Shown in pieces: positions 1 through 8,846 of a DNA stretch of 64,000 nt. The number at the start of each line of letters is the position of its first letter. Position 1 is the first letter of the stretch. The translations under genes were made by a program, and so were the position numbers. This DNA is from Azospirillum oryzae. GTDB taxonomy: Bacteria > Pseudomonadota > Alphaproteobacteria > Azospirillales > Azospirillaceae. The stretch covers positions 124,001 to 188,000 of the forward strand of contig NZ_VTTM01000003.1 of NCBI RefSeq assembly GCF_008364795.1, written 5' to 3'. Under the pieces are notes generated by a model. That model saw only the letters and a list, made by a program, of their open reading frames with translations. It was not told the origin of the DNA and searched no databases.

Positions 1-32
1 GACCGGGGGCAGCCGTGACGTGAGGATCTGAT

Positions 33-1259
33 TTGCTGTACCATCTGTACGACATGCAACACGCCGCCATGCGGCCGATGCGTTTCTGGGCCGAGGCTGC
101 CCAGCACACCTTCCAGAACCCGCTGATGCCATTGTCCTACACCAAGCTTGGCCGGGCGGTCGCCGCCGGGGCCGAGCTGATGGAGCGGACGACCCGACGC
201 TTCGGCAAGCCGGCATTCGGTCTGGCGGAGACGGTGGTCGATGGGCAGACGGTGCCGGTTACCGAGCGTTTCGTCTGGCAGTCCCCCTTCTGCAAGCTGC
301 TGAACTTCGCCAAGCCGGAAGGCACGCCGCGCCAGCCCAAGGTGCTGCTGGTCGCCCCGATGTCGGGCCACCACGCCACGCTGTTGCGCGGCACCGTTGA
401 AGCGCTGATTCGCGACCATGACGTCTACATCACGGACTGGATCGATGTGCGGCTGGTGCCGATATCGGCCGGGCGCTTCGACCTGGACGACTACATCGAC
501 ACGGTGGCGGAGCTGATCCGCTTCCTCGGGCCGAACACCCACGTCATCGCGGTGTGCCAGCCGGCGGTGCCGGTGATGGCGGCGGTGTCGCTGATGGCGG
601 CGGCGGACGAGCCGGTGCAGGCGCGCAGCATGACCCTGATGGGCGGCCCGATCGACCCGATGGCCAACCCGACGGTTCCGGTCAAGCTGGCGATGGAACG
701 CCCGCTGAAGTGGTTCGAGCGCAGCGTGATCACCACGGTCCCGGTCTATTATCCGGGCGCCTTCCGCCGCGTCTATCCGGGCTTCATCCAGCTGTCGGGC
801 TTCATGTCGATGAACCTCGACCGCCACATCAACGAGCATGTCGGCCTGTTCCGCCACCTCGTCCGCGGCGACGGCGATTCGGCCGAGCAGCATCGCCGCT
901 TCTACGACGAATATCTGTCGGTGATGGACCTGTCGGCGGAGTTCTACCTGCAGACCATCGAGACGGTTTTCCAGAAGCACGCCCTGCCCGAAGGCACCAT
1001 GGTGTCGCGCGGCCGCAAGGTGGAGCCGGCGGCGGTCCGCAAGACGGCGGTGATGACGGTGGAAGGCGAGCTGGACGACATCTCCGCCCCCGGCCAGACC
1101 ATCGCGGCGCAACGCCTGTGCTCGTCGTTGCCGGACGAGATGCGCAAGACGCATTTCCAGAAGGGTGTCGGCCATTACGGCATCTTCAACGGTCGCCGCT
1201 GGCGCGAAGCGATCCTGCCGGAAATCCGCAGCTTCATCCAAAGCCACGACAGCGAGTGA
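33..1259 (+). CDS. phaZ: Intracellular polyhydroxybutyrate depolymerase
   Basis: Cytoplasmic alpha/beta hydrolase that degrades stored PHB granules, releasing 3-hydroxybutyrate units; 408 aa, the usual length of this family. The lipase-box Ser is replaced by Cys in VIAVCQPAVP (Cys175), as known for Ralstonia-type intracellular depolymerases. Likely partners are Asp348/349 in GELDD and His381 in GVGHYGIF. There is no signal peptide, which fits an intracellular enzyme. The start is a TTG with GAGG about 8 bases upstream; the first in-frame ATG is seven codons later (MQHAAMRPMRFW) and is the alternative. The gene stands alone, followed by a palindromic repeat and the convergent eut operon. Family assignment is secure; the exact start is less so. 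Confidence 0.93.
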   Translation: MLYHLYDMQHAAMRPMRFWAEAAQHTFQNPLMPLSYTKLGRAVAAGAELMERTTRRFGKPAFGLAETVVDGQTVPVTERFVWQSPFCKLLNFAKPEGTPRQPKVLLVAPMSGHHATLLRGTVEALIRDHDVYITDWIDVRLVPISAGRFDLDDYIDTVAELIRFLGPNTHVIAVCQPAVPVMAAVSLMAAADEPVQARSMTLMGGPIDPMANPTVPVKLAMERPLKWFERSVITTVPVYYPGAFRRVYPGFIQLSGFMSMNLDRHINEHVGLFRHLVRGDGDSAEQHRRFYDEYLSVMDLSAEFYLQTIETVFQKHALPEGTMVSRGRKVEPAAVRKTAVMTVEGELDDISAPGQTIAAQRLCSSLPDEMRKTHFQKGVGHYGIFNGRRWREAILPEIRSFIQSHDSE

Positions 1260-1284
1260 GGGCGAACTGTTCCTTGCGGAGTCA

Positions 1285-1450
1285 GCCCCCCACCTAACCT
1301 CCCCCGCTCTCAGCGGACCTACGGTCCGCCTGCCGCGTCAGCACAAAGCGAAGCTTTGTGCGAGAGCTGGGCGGGGGAGGGACTGCCGCCCTCTCCCACA
1401 TCAGCACCGGTCGCCTCCCCCGCCCAGCGGGGGAGGATTAAGGTGGGGGT
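1285..1450. repeat. Compound palindromic intergenic repeat (copy 1)
   Basis: Outer arms of about 24 bases (C-rich at 1285-1308, G-rich complement at 1426-1450) enclose two inner hairpins: AGCGGACC/GGTCCGCC-like and GCACAAAGC/GCTTTGTGC. It lies between the convergent ends of phaZ and the ethanolamine permease gene. The inner core reappears in reverse orientation at 29551-29638. It could act as a bidirectional terminator or mRNA 3'-end stabiliser. Confidence 0.8.
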
Positions 1451-1471
1451 CTAACTTCCGGCGTTGAAAGC

Positions 1472-2884
1472 TCAATCCACCATCGTCCGCGCCTCGGTGA
1501 ACGCATCCATGTGCCCCAGCCCCGACGCGCCGCCGGCCTTCACCCGCATGCCGGCGGTGGCGAGGTGGAACAGGTAGCCCAGCGCGAACAGCGCCACGAA
1601 CAGCCCGAAGACCAGGGCGTTGTAATAGACCATGGTCACAAGGGCCAGCACCGCCAGCACCAGCGAGATCGCCGGGAACACCGGATAGAAGGGTGCGCGG
1701 TACGGCCGTTCCAGCGCCGGTTCGGTGGTGCGCAGGCGGAACAGCGCCGCCATGCTCATGATGTACATGACGATGGCGCCGAACACCGACATGGTGACGA
1801 TGTTGGCGGTCAGCGGCTGGCCGCCGATCTTGATCAGCTCGTCGGAATAGATGGCGGCGATGCCGATCACGCCGCCGGCCAGGATGGCCCAATGCGGGGT
1901 CTTGCGGGTCGGGTGCAGGCGGGCCAGCACCGGCGGCAGGAAACCGGCGCGCGACAGCGCGAAGATCTGGCGCGAATAGCCCATGATGATGCCGTGGAAG
2001 GAGGCGATCAGCCCGAACAGGCCGATCCACACCAGCATGTGCAGCCAGCCGCTCGATTCACCGACCACCGCCTTCATCGCCTGCGGCAGCGGGTCGTTGA
2101 TGTTCGACAGCGCGTTCCAGTCGCCGACGCCGCCGGCGAAAATCATGGTGCCGAAGGCCAGGACCACCAGCGTCAGGATGCCGCCGATATAGGCGCGCGG
2201 CACCGTGCGCTTGGGATCCCTGGTCTCCTCCGCCGCCATCGCCGCGCCCTCGATCGCCAGGAAGAACCAGATGGCGAAGGGGATCGCGGCGAAGATGCCG
2301 CCGAAGGCATCCGCGCTGAAGCTGGGCGACCCGGCCCAGCCGTTGGCGGTGAAGTTGGCCCAGGAGAAGCCGGGATAGACGACGCCCATGAACACCACCA
2401 GCTCGATGATCGCCAGGATGGTGACGAACAGCTCGAAGGTGGCGGCGATCGACACGCCGGCGATGTTCAGCCCCATGAAGACGATGTAGGCGCCGACCGC
2501 CGCCGTCTTCGGGTCGAGCCCCGGAAACTGCACGTTCAGATAGGCCCCGATGGCTAGCGCGATTGCCGGCGGCGCGAAGACGAACTCGATCAGCGTGGCG
2601 AAGCCGGCGACGAAGCCGCCGGTCGGCCCGAAGGCGCGGTAGCTGTAGGCGAAGGGACCGCCGGCATGGGGAATGGCGGTGGTCAGCTCGGTGAAGCTGA
2701 AGATGAAGGTGGTGTACATCGCCGCGATCAGGATCGTGGTGACGAGGAAGCCCAGCGTCCCCGCCGCCGCCCAGCCGTAGCTCCAGCCGAAATATTCGCC
2801 GGAGATGACCAGCCCCACGGCGATCCCCCACAGATGGAGCCCGCTCAGGCTCTTGCTCAATTCAGGCTTCGTGTTCCCAGACAT
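1472..2884 (-). CDS. eat: Ethanolamine permease, APC superfamily
   Basis: Inner-membrane amino acid/polyamine/organocation transporter of 470 aa with about 12 hydrophobic segments; the protein opens with a short polar stretch and then LHLWGIAVGLVISGEYFGWS. This opening and the PHAGGPFAYSYRAFGPTGGF region match APC-family ethanolamine permeases. It lies 65 bases downstream of eutC on the same strand, which supports ethanolamine as substrate. The set is the short eat-eutBC type with no microcompartment shell genes, so ethanolamine is probably used as a nitrogen source. The start is ATG at 2884. Confidence 0.88.
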   Translation of the reverse strand: MSGNTKPELSKSLSGLHLWGIAVGLVISGEYFGWSYGWAAAGTLGFLVTTILIAAMYTTFIFSFTELTTAIPHAGGPFAYSYRAFGPTGGFVAGFATLIEFVFAPPAIALAIGAYLNVQFPGLDPKTAAVGAYIVFMGLNIAGVSIAATFELFVTILAIIELVVFMGVVYPGFSWANFTANGWAGSPSFSADAFGGIFAAIPFAIWFFLAIEGAAMAAEETRDPKRTVPRAYIGGILTLVVLAFGTMIFAGGVGDWNALSNINDPLPQAMKAVVGESSGWLHMLVWIGLFGLIASFHGIIMGYSRQIFALSRAGFLPPVLARLHPTRKTPHWAILAGGVIGIAAIYSDELIKIGGQPLTANIVTMSVFGAIVMYIMSMAALFRLRTTEPALERPYRAPFYPVFPAISLVLAVLALVTMVYYNALVFGLFVALFALGYLFHLATAGMRVKAGGASGLGHMDAFTEARTMVD

Positions 2885-2949
2885 GTTGCCTCCTGCCCCT
2901 GTTCAAAGGCTTTGAAAGTCACGGCATTGGTGCCGATGGCGGCGCTCTC

Positions 2950-3714
2950 TCACGACCGGTCGGTCAGTTGCTTTTTGTCGTTGTCCGGACCGGCAAGGGA
3001 CGGGGCGTCCTCCTTCAGGGCGACCCCCGTCAGCTTCAGCCGCGCCGCCTCGGTGGCGAGCCAGCACAGCTTGTCGGCGGCCGTCTGGATCGACAGGCCG
3101 CCGGCATGGACGTTGGAAATGCAGTTGCGTTCGGAATCGGCGCGGCCGGGTTTGGGATCCCAGGTCAGATAGACCCCCAGCGAGTCCGCGGCCGACAGGC
3201 CGGGCCGCTCGCCCACCAGCAGCGCCACCAGCCGGGCGCCCATGGCCGACGCCACCTCGTCGCCCAGCGCCACGCGGGCCTGTCCGGCCAGCACCACCGG
3301 CCCGATGCGCAGATGCCCCAGCCGCGCCACGCAGGCATGGACCAGCGGCGCGGCATTGACCTGCACCGCGGCGGCCGACAGCCCGTCGGCGATCACGAAC
3401 AGCAGGTCCCACTCCCCCGCCGGCAGCCCGGCGGCACTGGCCGGATCGAGCCGGCGGCCGAGGTCGGGGCGGCGCAGATAGGTCGGCCGATCAGGCGCGG
3501 CGCTGTGGACGCGCAAGCATTCAAGCGGCGACAGGTCGGCGGCCAGCCGGTCGAAGTCGACGGCGCTGTGCACCGCGTCGCGGGCACGGGCATGGGCAAG
3601 CTGGAATTCCAGCAACGCCTTGGTCGGCAGGGCGTCGCCGCTGCGGCCGAGCGCGATGCGGGCGCGGGTGGCGCTGCGGAAGCGCGCCCACGGATCCTTT
3701 TGGGTGTCGCTCAT
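2950..3714 (-). CDS. eutC: Ethanolamine ammonia-lyase small subunit
   Basis: Small subunit of the adenosylcobalamin-dependent enzyme that splits ethanolamine into acetaldehyde and ammonia. The 254-aa protein carries the family pattern GERPGLSAADSLGVYLTW and then SERNCISNVHAGGLS. It is shorter at the N-terminus than the enterobacterial form (about 295 aa), as is common outside enterics. Its ATG overlaps the eutB stop by four bases (ATGA), so the two subunits are probably translationally coupled and made in equal amounts. No reactivase gene (eutA) is next to it. Confidence 0.95.
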   Translation of the reverse strand: MSDTQKDPWARFRSATRARIALGRSGDALPTKALLEFQLAHARARDAVHSAVDFDRLAADLSPLECLRVHSAAPDRPTYLRRPDLGRRLDPASAAGLPAGEWDLLFVIADGLSAAAVQVNAAPLVHACVARLGHLRIGPVVLAGQARVALGDEVASAMGARLVALLVGERPGLSAADSLGVYLTWDPKPGRADSERNCISNVHAGGLSIQTAADKLCWLATEAARLKLTGVALKEDAPSLAGPDNDKKQLTDRS

Positions 3715-5105
3715 CAGGCCGCACTCCCCAGCAGGGCGGAGACGACGAGGCTCTGGTCGGGCCAGGGCGGCAGGCGGCGCTGCTCGTCGAGCCAGCCGGC
3801 CTTGTCCAGCCACGCTTCGAACTCCGGCGCCGGCGGGCGTTTCAGCAGATGCCGCAAGCCGAGCACGTCGTGATAGGACAGGCTCTGGTAATTCAGCATG
3901 ACGTCGTCGGCGCCGGGCACCGCGATCAGGAAATTGACGCCCGCGGTCGCCAGCATCGTCATCAGGACGTCCATGTCGTCCTGGTCGGCCTCGGCATGGT
4001 TGGTGTAGCAGACGTCGCAGCCCATCGGCACGCCCAGCAGCTTGGCGCAGAAATGGTCTTCCAGCCCGGCCCGGGTGATCTGCTTGGCGTCGTACAAATA
4101 CTCGGGGCCGATGAAGCCGACCACCGTGTTGACCAGCAGCGGGTCGAAGGCGCGGGCGACGGCATAGGCGCGGGTTTCCACCGTCTGCTGGTCGACGCCG
4201 AAATGGGCGTCGGCCGACAGGGCGGACCCCTGCCCCGTCTCGAAATACATGACATTGTCGCCGATGGTGCCGCGCTTCAGCGATTTCGCGGCCTCCTGCG
4301 CCTCGGCCAGCAGCGACAGGGTGACGCCGAAGCCGGTATTGGCCTTTTCGGTGCCGGCGATGGACTGGAAGACCAGATCGACCGGCGCGCCCCGCTCCAT
4401 CGCCTGCATCGTCGTGGTCACATGGGCCAGCACGCAGGACTGCACCGGGATGTCGAAGCGGGTGCGCACGGCGTCCAACATCTCCAACAGCGCGATGCAG
4501 GCCGGCACATTGTCGGTCGCCGGGTTGATGCCGATCACCGCGTCGCCGATGCCATACAGCAGCCCGTCGAGCGTGGAGGCGGCGATGCCGGTCGGGTCGT
4601 CGGTCGGGTGGTTGGGCTGCAGCCGGCTCGACAGCCGCCCCGGCAGCCCGACCGTGGTGCGGAAGCGGGTGACGACCGAACATTTGGCGGCGACGCAGAC
4701 CAGATCATGGTTGCGCATCAGCTTGGACACCGCCGCCACCATCTCCGGCGTCAGGCCGGGGGCGAGCGCCGCCAGCGCCGCGGTGTCGGCGTCATAGGAC
4801 AGCAGCCAGTCGCGGAACTGTCCGACCGTCATGTGCGCCACCGGCCGGAAGGCCTCGGCATCATGGCGGTCGATGATCAGGCGCGTCACCTCGTCGGTTT
4901 CGTAGGGGACCAGCGCCTCGGTCAGGAAAATCTTCAGCGGCAGGTCGGCCAGCACCATGCGCGCCGCCACCCGCCGTTCGTCGCTGTCGGCGGCGATGCC
5001 CGCCAGTTCGTCCCCCGACCGCCGCGGCGAGGCGCAGGCCATCACCGCCTTCAGATCGTCGAAACGGTGGCGCTGCCGCCCCAGATCGCGATGGTACCCA
5101 GCCAT
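3714..5105 (-). CDS. eutB: Ethanolamine ammonia-lyase large subunit
   Basis: Catalytic TIM-barrel subunit, 463 aa, full family length. Typical stretches are RFDDLKAVMACASPRRSGDE near the N-terminus, YETGQGSALSADAHFG in the middle and YNQSLSYHD-like sequence (NYQSLSYHDVLGLR) near the C-terminus. It is first in the eutB-eutC-eat transcript. Cobalamin is needed, but I found no recognisable B12 riboswitch in the 250 bases upstream and no regulator gene of the EutR type nearby. The start at 5105 (MAGYHRDLG) places the conserved RFDDLK segment at the usual distance from the N-terminus. Confidence 0.96.
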   Translation of the reverse strand: MAGYHRDLGRQRHRFDDLKAVMACASPRRSGDELAGIAADSDERRVAARMVLADLPLKIFLTEALVPYETDEVTRLIIDRHDAEAFRPVAHMTVGQFRDWLLSYDADTAALAALAPGLTPEMVAAVSKLMRNHDLVCVAAKCSVVTRFRTTVGLPGRLSSRLQPNHPTDDPTGIAASTLDGLLYGIGDAVIGINPATDNVPACIALLEMLDAVRTRFDIPVQSCVLAHVTTTMQAMERGAPVDLVFQSIAGTEKANTGFGVTLSLLAEAQEAAKSLKRGTIGDNVMYFETGQGSALSADAHFGVDQQTVETRAYAVARAFDPLLVNTVVGFIGPEYLYDAKQITRAGLEDHFCAKLLGVPMGCDVCYTNHAEADQDDMDVLMTMLATAGVNFLIAVPGADDVMLNYQSLSYHDVLGLRHLLKRPPAPEFEAWLDKAGWLDEQRRLPPWPDQSLVVSALLGSAA

Positions 5106-5355
5106 GCCGGCCTCCCGCCCGTCTCATCCTGGGACGAGAGTGGCACGGACAAAGCGGATGGCAGTTGACCGTAGAACACAAAATGCGGGGATCCGCGTTG
5201 GGAGATAGCCCGTCCGCGCCTTCCCAAGCACAAGCGGAAGCGTCAGCGGAGCAATCGGCTAGGCGGCCGAACCAAGGCCCGGCCATGCCGTTCCCTATCG
5301 CACCGCAGCGCGCCGCCCCTCAGCGGACGCCGCGCGCCACAAGAAGGAGACCGTC

Positions 5356-5544
5356 ATGTTGACGCTGTTGCGCACTGCCGTCCTGGTCCTGCCGCTGGTC
5401 GCCGTGGCCGCCTGCCACAAGGACGGTCCGGCCGAACGGGCCGGCGAGTCCATCGACAACGCCGGCCAGCGCGTGAAGGACGCCATCGACCCGCCGGGTC
5501 CGGCGGAAAAGGCCGGCCGCGCCATCGACCGGACGGTGAACTGA
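5356..5544 (+). CDS. Small entericidin-like lipoprotein
   Basis: A 62-aa predicted lipoprotein. The signal peptide ends in the lipobox LVAVAAC (Cys about residue 19), so the mature peptide is only about 44 residues and lipid-anchored. The mature part has two related half-repeats (GPAERAGESIDNAGQRVKDA and GPAEKAGRAIDRTVN) that can form amphipathic helices. A clear ribosome-binding site (AGAAGGAGA, 5341-5350) precedes the ATG. Size, lipobox and amphipathic repeats recall entericidin-type peptides, but function is not established. It lies alone between eutB and a convergent VWA gene. Confidence 0.75.
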   Translation: MLTLLRTAVLVLPLVAVAACHKDGPAERAGESIDNAGQRVKDAIDPPGPAEKAGRAIDRTVN

Positions 5545-5571
5545 GGTCCTTATCGAAACCGGACGGCCCGT

Positions 5572-6348
5572 TCAGCGGGCGGCGAGGTCCCGCCCCCGCC
5601 CCACCGGCTGGACGCCCGACACCTCCAGCAGCAGTTTGCTGAGAATCGCGTCGGCGAAGGCGTCGAAGTCGCGGGCGGGCACCAGGAAGGCGCCGGGGCC
5701 ACCGATGACATGGTCGCGGTAATAGCCCTCCAGGTCGTTCGGCGCCGCGCCGCCCCACGGGTTGGGCCGGTCGTTCAGGATCGGCAGCCCGTTGATGGTG
5801 ATGCCGCGGGCGACCGCAGCGTCGCGCGCCTCCTCCACCGGGCGGCCGCGGTTGTTCTCGCCGTCCCCGGAAATGTCGATGACCCGCCGCATGCCCTCGA
5901 ACCCGTTGTTCTCGAACAGCGGAACGGCATAGTCGATGGCGGCGCTGATCGAGGTCCATTGCTCCGTCATCATCGGCGCCTCCGCCACCATGGCGGCGAA
6001 ACGCTCGACGCTGACCGGATCGCTCAGTTCGGTCCAGGCGACGACGACGTGCTGATGGCTCTCGCCCGCCCATTCCACATAGGTGGCGGCGACCCGGCCG
6101 AAGGGGCCGCCGCGGATCGCCGCCTGCACCTTCGGGTTCAGCAGGGCCTGGACATAGCCGTTGCGCTGCAGCTTCGCCTCGTCCGGGTCGACACTGCCGG
6201 ACACGTCCACCGCCAGGATCAGTTCCAGGTCCACCGGCATCTGCGCCGCTGCCGGAACCGCGGATAAGCACAAGCATAAAGGAGCGACGACAAGCAGCGA
6301 GGCGAGGAAGAAGGCACGGCTATGGGCCAAGAGACGGTATGCACGCAT
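5572..6348 (-). CDS. Secreted DUF1194 (von Willebrand factor A) protein
   Basis: Predicted exported protein of 258 aa. An N-terminal signal peptide (SRAFFLASLLVVAPLCLCLS, cleavage near AAAQ around residue 36) is followed by a VWA domain. The metal-ion-dependent adhesion motif DVSGS lies at residues 48-52, and DISGDGENN carries the later conserved Asp. DUF1194 proteins are known mainly from alphaproteobacteria and have no fixed function; binding of a partner through the metal site is inference. Its end converges on the small lipoprotein gene. The start is ATG at 6348, immediately followed by the signal-peptide region. Confidence 0.87.
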   Translation of the reverse strand: MRAYRLLAHSRAFFLASLLVVAPLCLCLSAVPAAAQMPVDLELILAVDVSGSVDPDEAKLQRNGYVQALLNPKVQAAIRGGPFGRVAATYVEWAGESHQHVVVAWTELSDPVSVERFAAMVAEAPMMTEQWTSISAAIDYAVPLFENNGFEGMRRVIDISGDGENNRGRPVEEARDAAVARGITINGLPILNDRPNPWGGAAPNDLEGYYRDHVIGGPGAFLVPARDFDAFADAILSKLLLEVSGVQPVGRGRDLAAR

Positions 6349-6655
6349 ACGCACCCTCCTTCTCGCCACCGGTGTCCTGGCTGCCACGCCGGAAGAAGGG
6401 CCGCGCCGGACGAAGGATTGAGGATTGGTATGCGAAGCTTCTCTGTCCATGCCCCGCCGGGCTATTCCGGCGGTTGCGAACGGCCAGTGCGGGGTACTCC
6501 ACGCCGCCCGCCGGACTTGGGGCCCGGCGGCAAACCGCAGCGGTCGGGGGCTTCGCACCGATAGGGAGGTGACAAAACGCCGATTGCCTGCGTAGCTTAC
6601 TCCTTAAGGGGTAGCCCGTAAGGCAGCGCCTTGCCGTCCGTCCCCCTCCCATTCC
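6349..6655. other. Gene-free divergent intergenic region
   Basis: About 307 bases between the divergent VWA gene (minus) and the repeat-containing exported-protein gene (plus). It contains a GC-rich potential hairpin near 6503-6531 (GCCGCC pairing with GGCGGC). I recognised no riboswitch, tRNA or operator. It presumably carries both promoters. Confidence 0.5.
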
Positions 6656-8701
6656 ATGTTCCGAGCAGCCACAGACGTGCCTCCTGCCCGCTCGCTCCCC
6701 GGCCATACCGCCGCACCGGTTCCGCACCGGTGGGCTGGCCGGCTGTCATGGTTGACCGGCGCGGCGCTGGCGGCCGGCTGGACCGTCATGGCGACGGCCC
6801 AGACCCTGCCCCCGCCGCTGCAGTCCGCCGGGCTGACCGTACCCGCTCCACCAAAGCCGAAAGTCCCGGTCGGGCAAACTCCGGCCGGACAGACTCCAAC
6901 TGGACAGGCACCGGCCGGACAGGCACCGGGTGGGCGCCCCGCCGACGCTCCCGGCACCTGCGCCGATCACGAACCGGCGGGCCAGGCCGTCCTCGATGCC
7001 CTGTCCGGCGGGGACGAGGCGTTCGCCGAACTGGCCCGCCGGTCGCCGGCGGACGCCTTCCGCTGTTCCAGCCTGTTCCCCGGCGAGGCGGCGCTGGCCG
7101 CCCTGCGCGGGGCGGCGGCGCTGGCGCCTTTCGACGCGGTCGGAGCCGCGGACCAGATGATCGGCCGTCCCGGCGGCGCGGCGATCGTCGCCCTCGCACT
7201 GGACCTCGGACTGCTGTCGCGGGCGCTCGACACCGGGCTGCCCTTCTACGAAACGCGGCACGAACTGCGCAAACGCCTGGGCAAGCCCGAGCTGCGGGCG
7301 CTGGAGAGCCAGGCGTCGAAGGCGCTTGCCGCCTCGCTCGCGCGCGATCCGGCCGCGATGGCGCCGAAGATCGGCGCGCTGCTCGACGACATGGTGGACG
7401 ATCCGCCGGCCGACCGCTTCCGCATCGCCATGGCGCTGTCGGCGGAGGATTTGCTCGGGCTGATCGCGCGGATCGGCCCGCAGCTCTACACCTCCTCGCT
7501 CGACGGGCTGGTCAACATCCTGCAAATCCAGCTCAAGCAGGAGCGGCGGAGCCTTCTCGACCTCGCGCGCGGCGAGCGGACACGGCCGCTGTGGGCCGAC
7601 TTCTTCGTGGCGACGGTCGGCGGCGGCCGGGCGGCCAGCCTGTTCGGCACCAATCCCGCCACCGCGCGGGAGTTGATGCGCGAGAGCCTGCGGGCTCTGC
7701 TGCCGGCCCAGGACGCGCCGGTGCCCGGAGCCGACGCCGCCATGGTGATCGGCGCGCTGGCCGACGCCATGGACCTGGACAACCGCGCCGTCCGCGCCGC
7801 CCTGGAGGACGAACTGGCGGCCTGGTACCGCGGGAGCGGCGAGACGCCGGCCGGCGGGACCGGCGAGACGCCGGCCCGGGGGACCGGCGAGACGCCGGCC
7901 CGGGGGACCGGCGAGACGCCGGCCCGGGGGACCGGCGAGACGCCGGCCCGGACCATGGCCGGACTTGCCGGCAGCCTGCATGCGATGCGCCTGTCGGGCC
8001 GCCCGGCCACCCCGGCTTTCGAGGCCGAACGGTTCCTCCAGCGCCATCCGCCGGCCGCCCTGCCCGTCCTGACCGGGCAGCGCCTGTTCCGCAACGGCAT
8101 CAACGTCCAGCGGATGACCTTCTACGACGACCCCGACGGGCGGGCCTCCTTCCGCGGCTTCCTGCGGCAGCATCGTGCCCAGGGCTGGGCGCTCCACAGC
8201 CAGTCCGGCTTCACCGTCGCCGTCAGCCCGGACCGCCACGGGCGCAGGATCGTCATCGTCGCCGACGAGCCCGGCGCCCACGATGCCGGCCGTGCCGCCG
8301 CCTGGGACTGGATGGCGCGCGAAGGGCTGACCCCGTCCATCGTCATCCATCGCGGCCACAGCTATCACGAGGACTCCACCATGACGGAGATCGCACCGGC
8401 CACGGCGCTGGTCTTCTGGGGGTCCTGCGGCGGGCACACGCGGTTGCGCGCCACGCTGGAACGCGCGCCCGACGCGCTGGTGCTGGCGACGCAGAACATC
8501 GGCGTGTCGACCGTCAACGAGGCCCTGCTGGGCATCATCGAAAACCGGCTGCTGGCGGACGGCGCCATCGACTGGAACGGGGTATGGCGCGAGGCGCAGG
8601 GCCGCATTCGCGACCGCCGCTTCGCCTCCTACAAGCGGCCGGACCAGGATTCGGCGAACCTCGCCTTCCGTGCCTGGCAGGTGCGGGCGGCGGCGCCCTG
8701 A
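6656..8701 (+). CDS. Exported protein with tandem repeats and possible caspase-fold (clan CD-like) C-terminal domain
   Basis: Unrecognised protein of 681 aa. An N-terminal hydrophobic segment (LTGAALAAGWTVMATAQ) suggests export, followed by a Pro/Gln/Thr-rich linker (GQTPAGQTPTGQAPAGQ). A helical Ala-rich region follows (about 85-390), then a tract of GETPARGT octapeptide repeats (about 395-432) and a C-terminal domain (about 460-675). In that domain one beta-like strand ends in SIVIHRGHSYH (His565/His568) and the next in ALVFWGSCGGH (Cys591). This order of hydrophobic strand-His, then hydrophobic strand-Cys, resembles clan CD cysteine peptidases such as gingipain, clostripain and caspases. 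The peptidase idea is inference; the His-Cys spacing (23-26 residues) is shorter than in most of them. The start could lie downstream of 6656, since 40 residues precede the signal core. Confidence 0.6.
   Translation: MFRAATDVPPARSLPGHTAAPVPHRWAGRLSWLTGAALAAGWTVMATAQTLPPPLQSAGLTVPAPPKPKVPVGQTPAGQTPTGQAPAGQAPGGRPADAPGTCADHEPAGQAVLDALSGGDEAFAELARRSPADAFRCSSLFPGEAALAALRGAAALAPFDAVGAADQMIGRPGGAAIVALALDLGLLSRALDTGLPFYETRHELRKRLGKPELRALESQASKALAASLARDPAAMAPKIGALLDDMVDDPPADRFRIAMALSAEDLLGLIARIGPQLYTSSLDGLVNILQIQLKQERRSLLDLARGERTRPLWADFFVATVGGGRAASLFGTNPATARELMRESLRALLPAQDAPVPGADAAMVIGALADAMDLDNRAVRAALEDELAAWYRGSGETPAGGTGETPARGTGETPARGTGETPARGTGETPARTMAGLAGSLHAMRLSGRPATPAFEAERFLQRHPPAALPVLTGQRLFRNGINVQRMTFYDDPDGRASFRGFLRQHRAQGWALHSQSGFTVAVSPDRHGRRIVIVADEPGAHDAGRAAAWDWMAREGLTPSIVIHRGHSYHEDSTMTEIAPATALVFWGSCGGHTRLRATLERAPDALVLATQNIGVSTVNEALLGIIENRLLADGAIDWNGVWREAQGRIRDRRFASYKRPDQDSANLAFRAWQVRAAAP
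7838..7951 (+). repeat. 24-bp in-frame tandem repeat, about 4.75 copies
   Basis: Near-identical 24-base units (GGCGAGACGCCGGCC-N-GGGGGACC) start at 7838, 7862, 7886, 7910 and 7934, the last incomplete. Each unit encodes GETPARGT, with GETPAGGT in the first. Because the unit is a multiple of three, copy-number change keeps the frame, so the linker length could vary between strains. Confidence 0.95.
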
Positions 8702-8846
8702 GCGGGAACGCCCGGGCCGGCCATCCTCGCCGCCGAGCATGGCTGTGTTTCGCCGGAGCCGCTTGCGGCGGAGCCGGACACATGCTGCTGTGGTGCGGCA
8801 GATTGCTGCACGCCCCCGGTATCCCCGCTCTTGAGGCTCCCCAATC

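Noticed and set aside
5106-5355. Cobalamin riboswitch before eutB
   Set aside because: I looked for the B12-box and its surrounding fold because EutBC needs cobalamin, but the region shows neither.
7838-7951. CRISPR-like array
   Set aside because: Repeats are directly adjacent with no spacers and encode an in-frame octapeptide.
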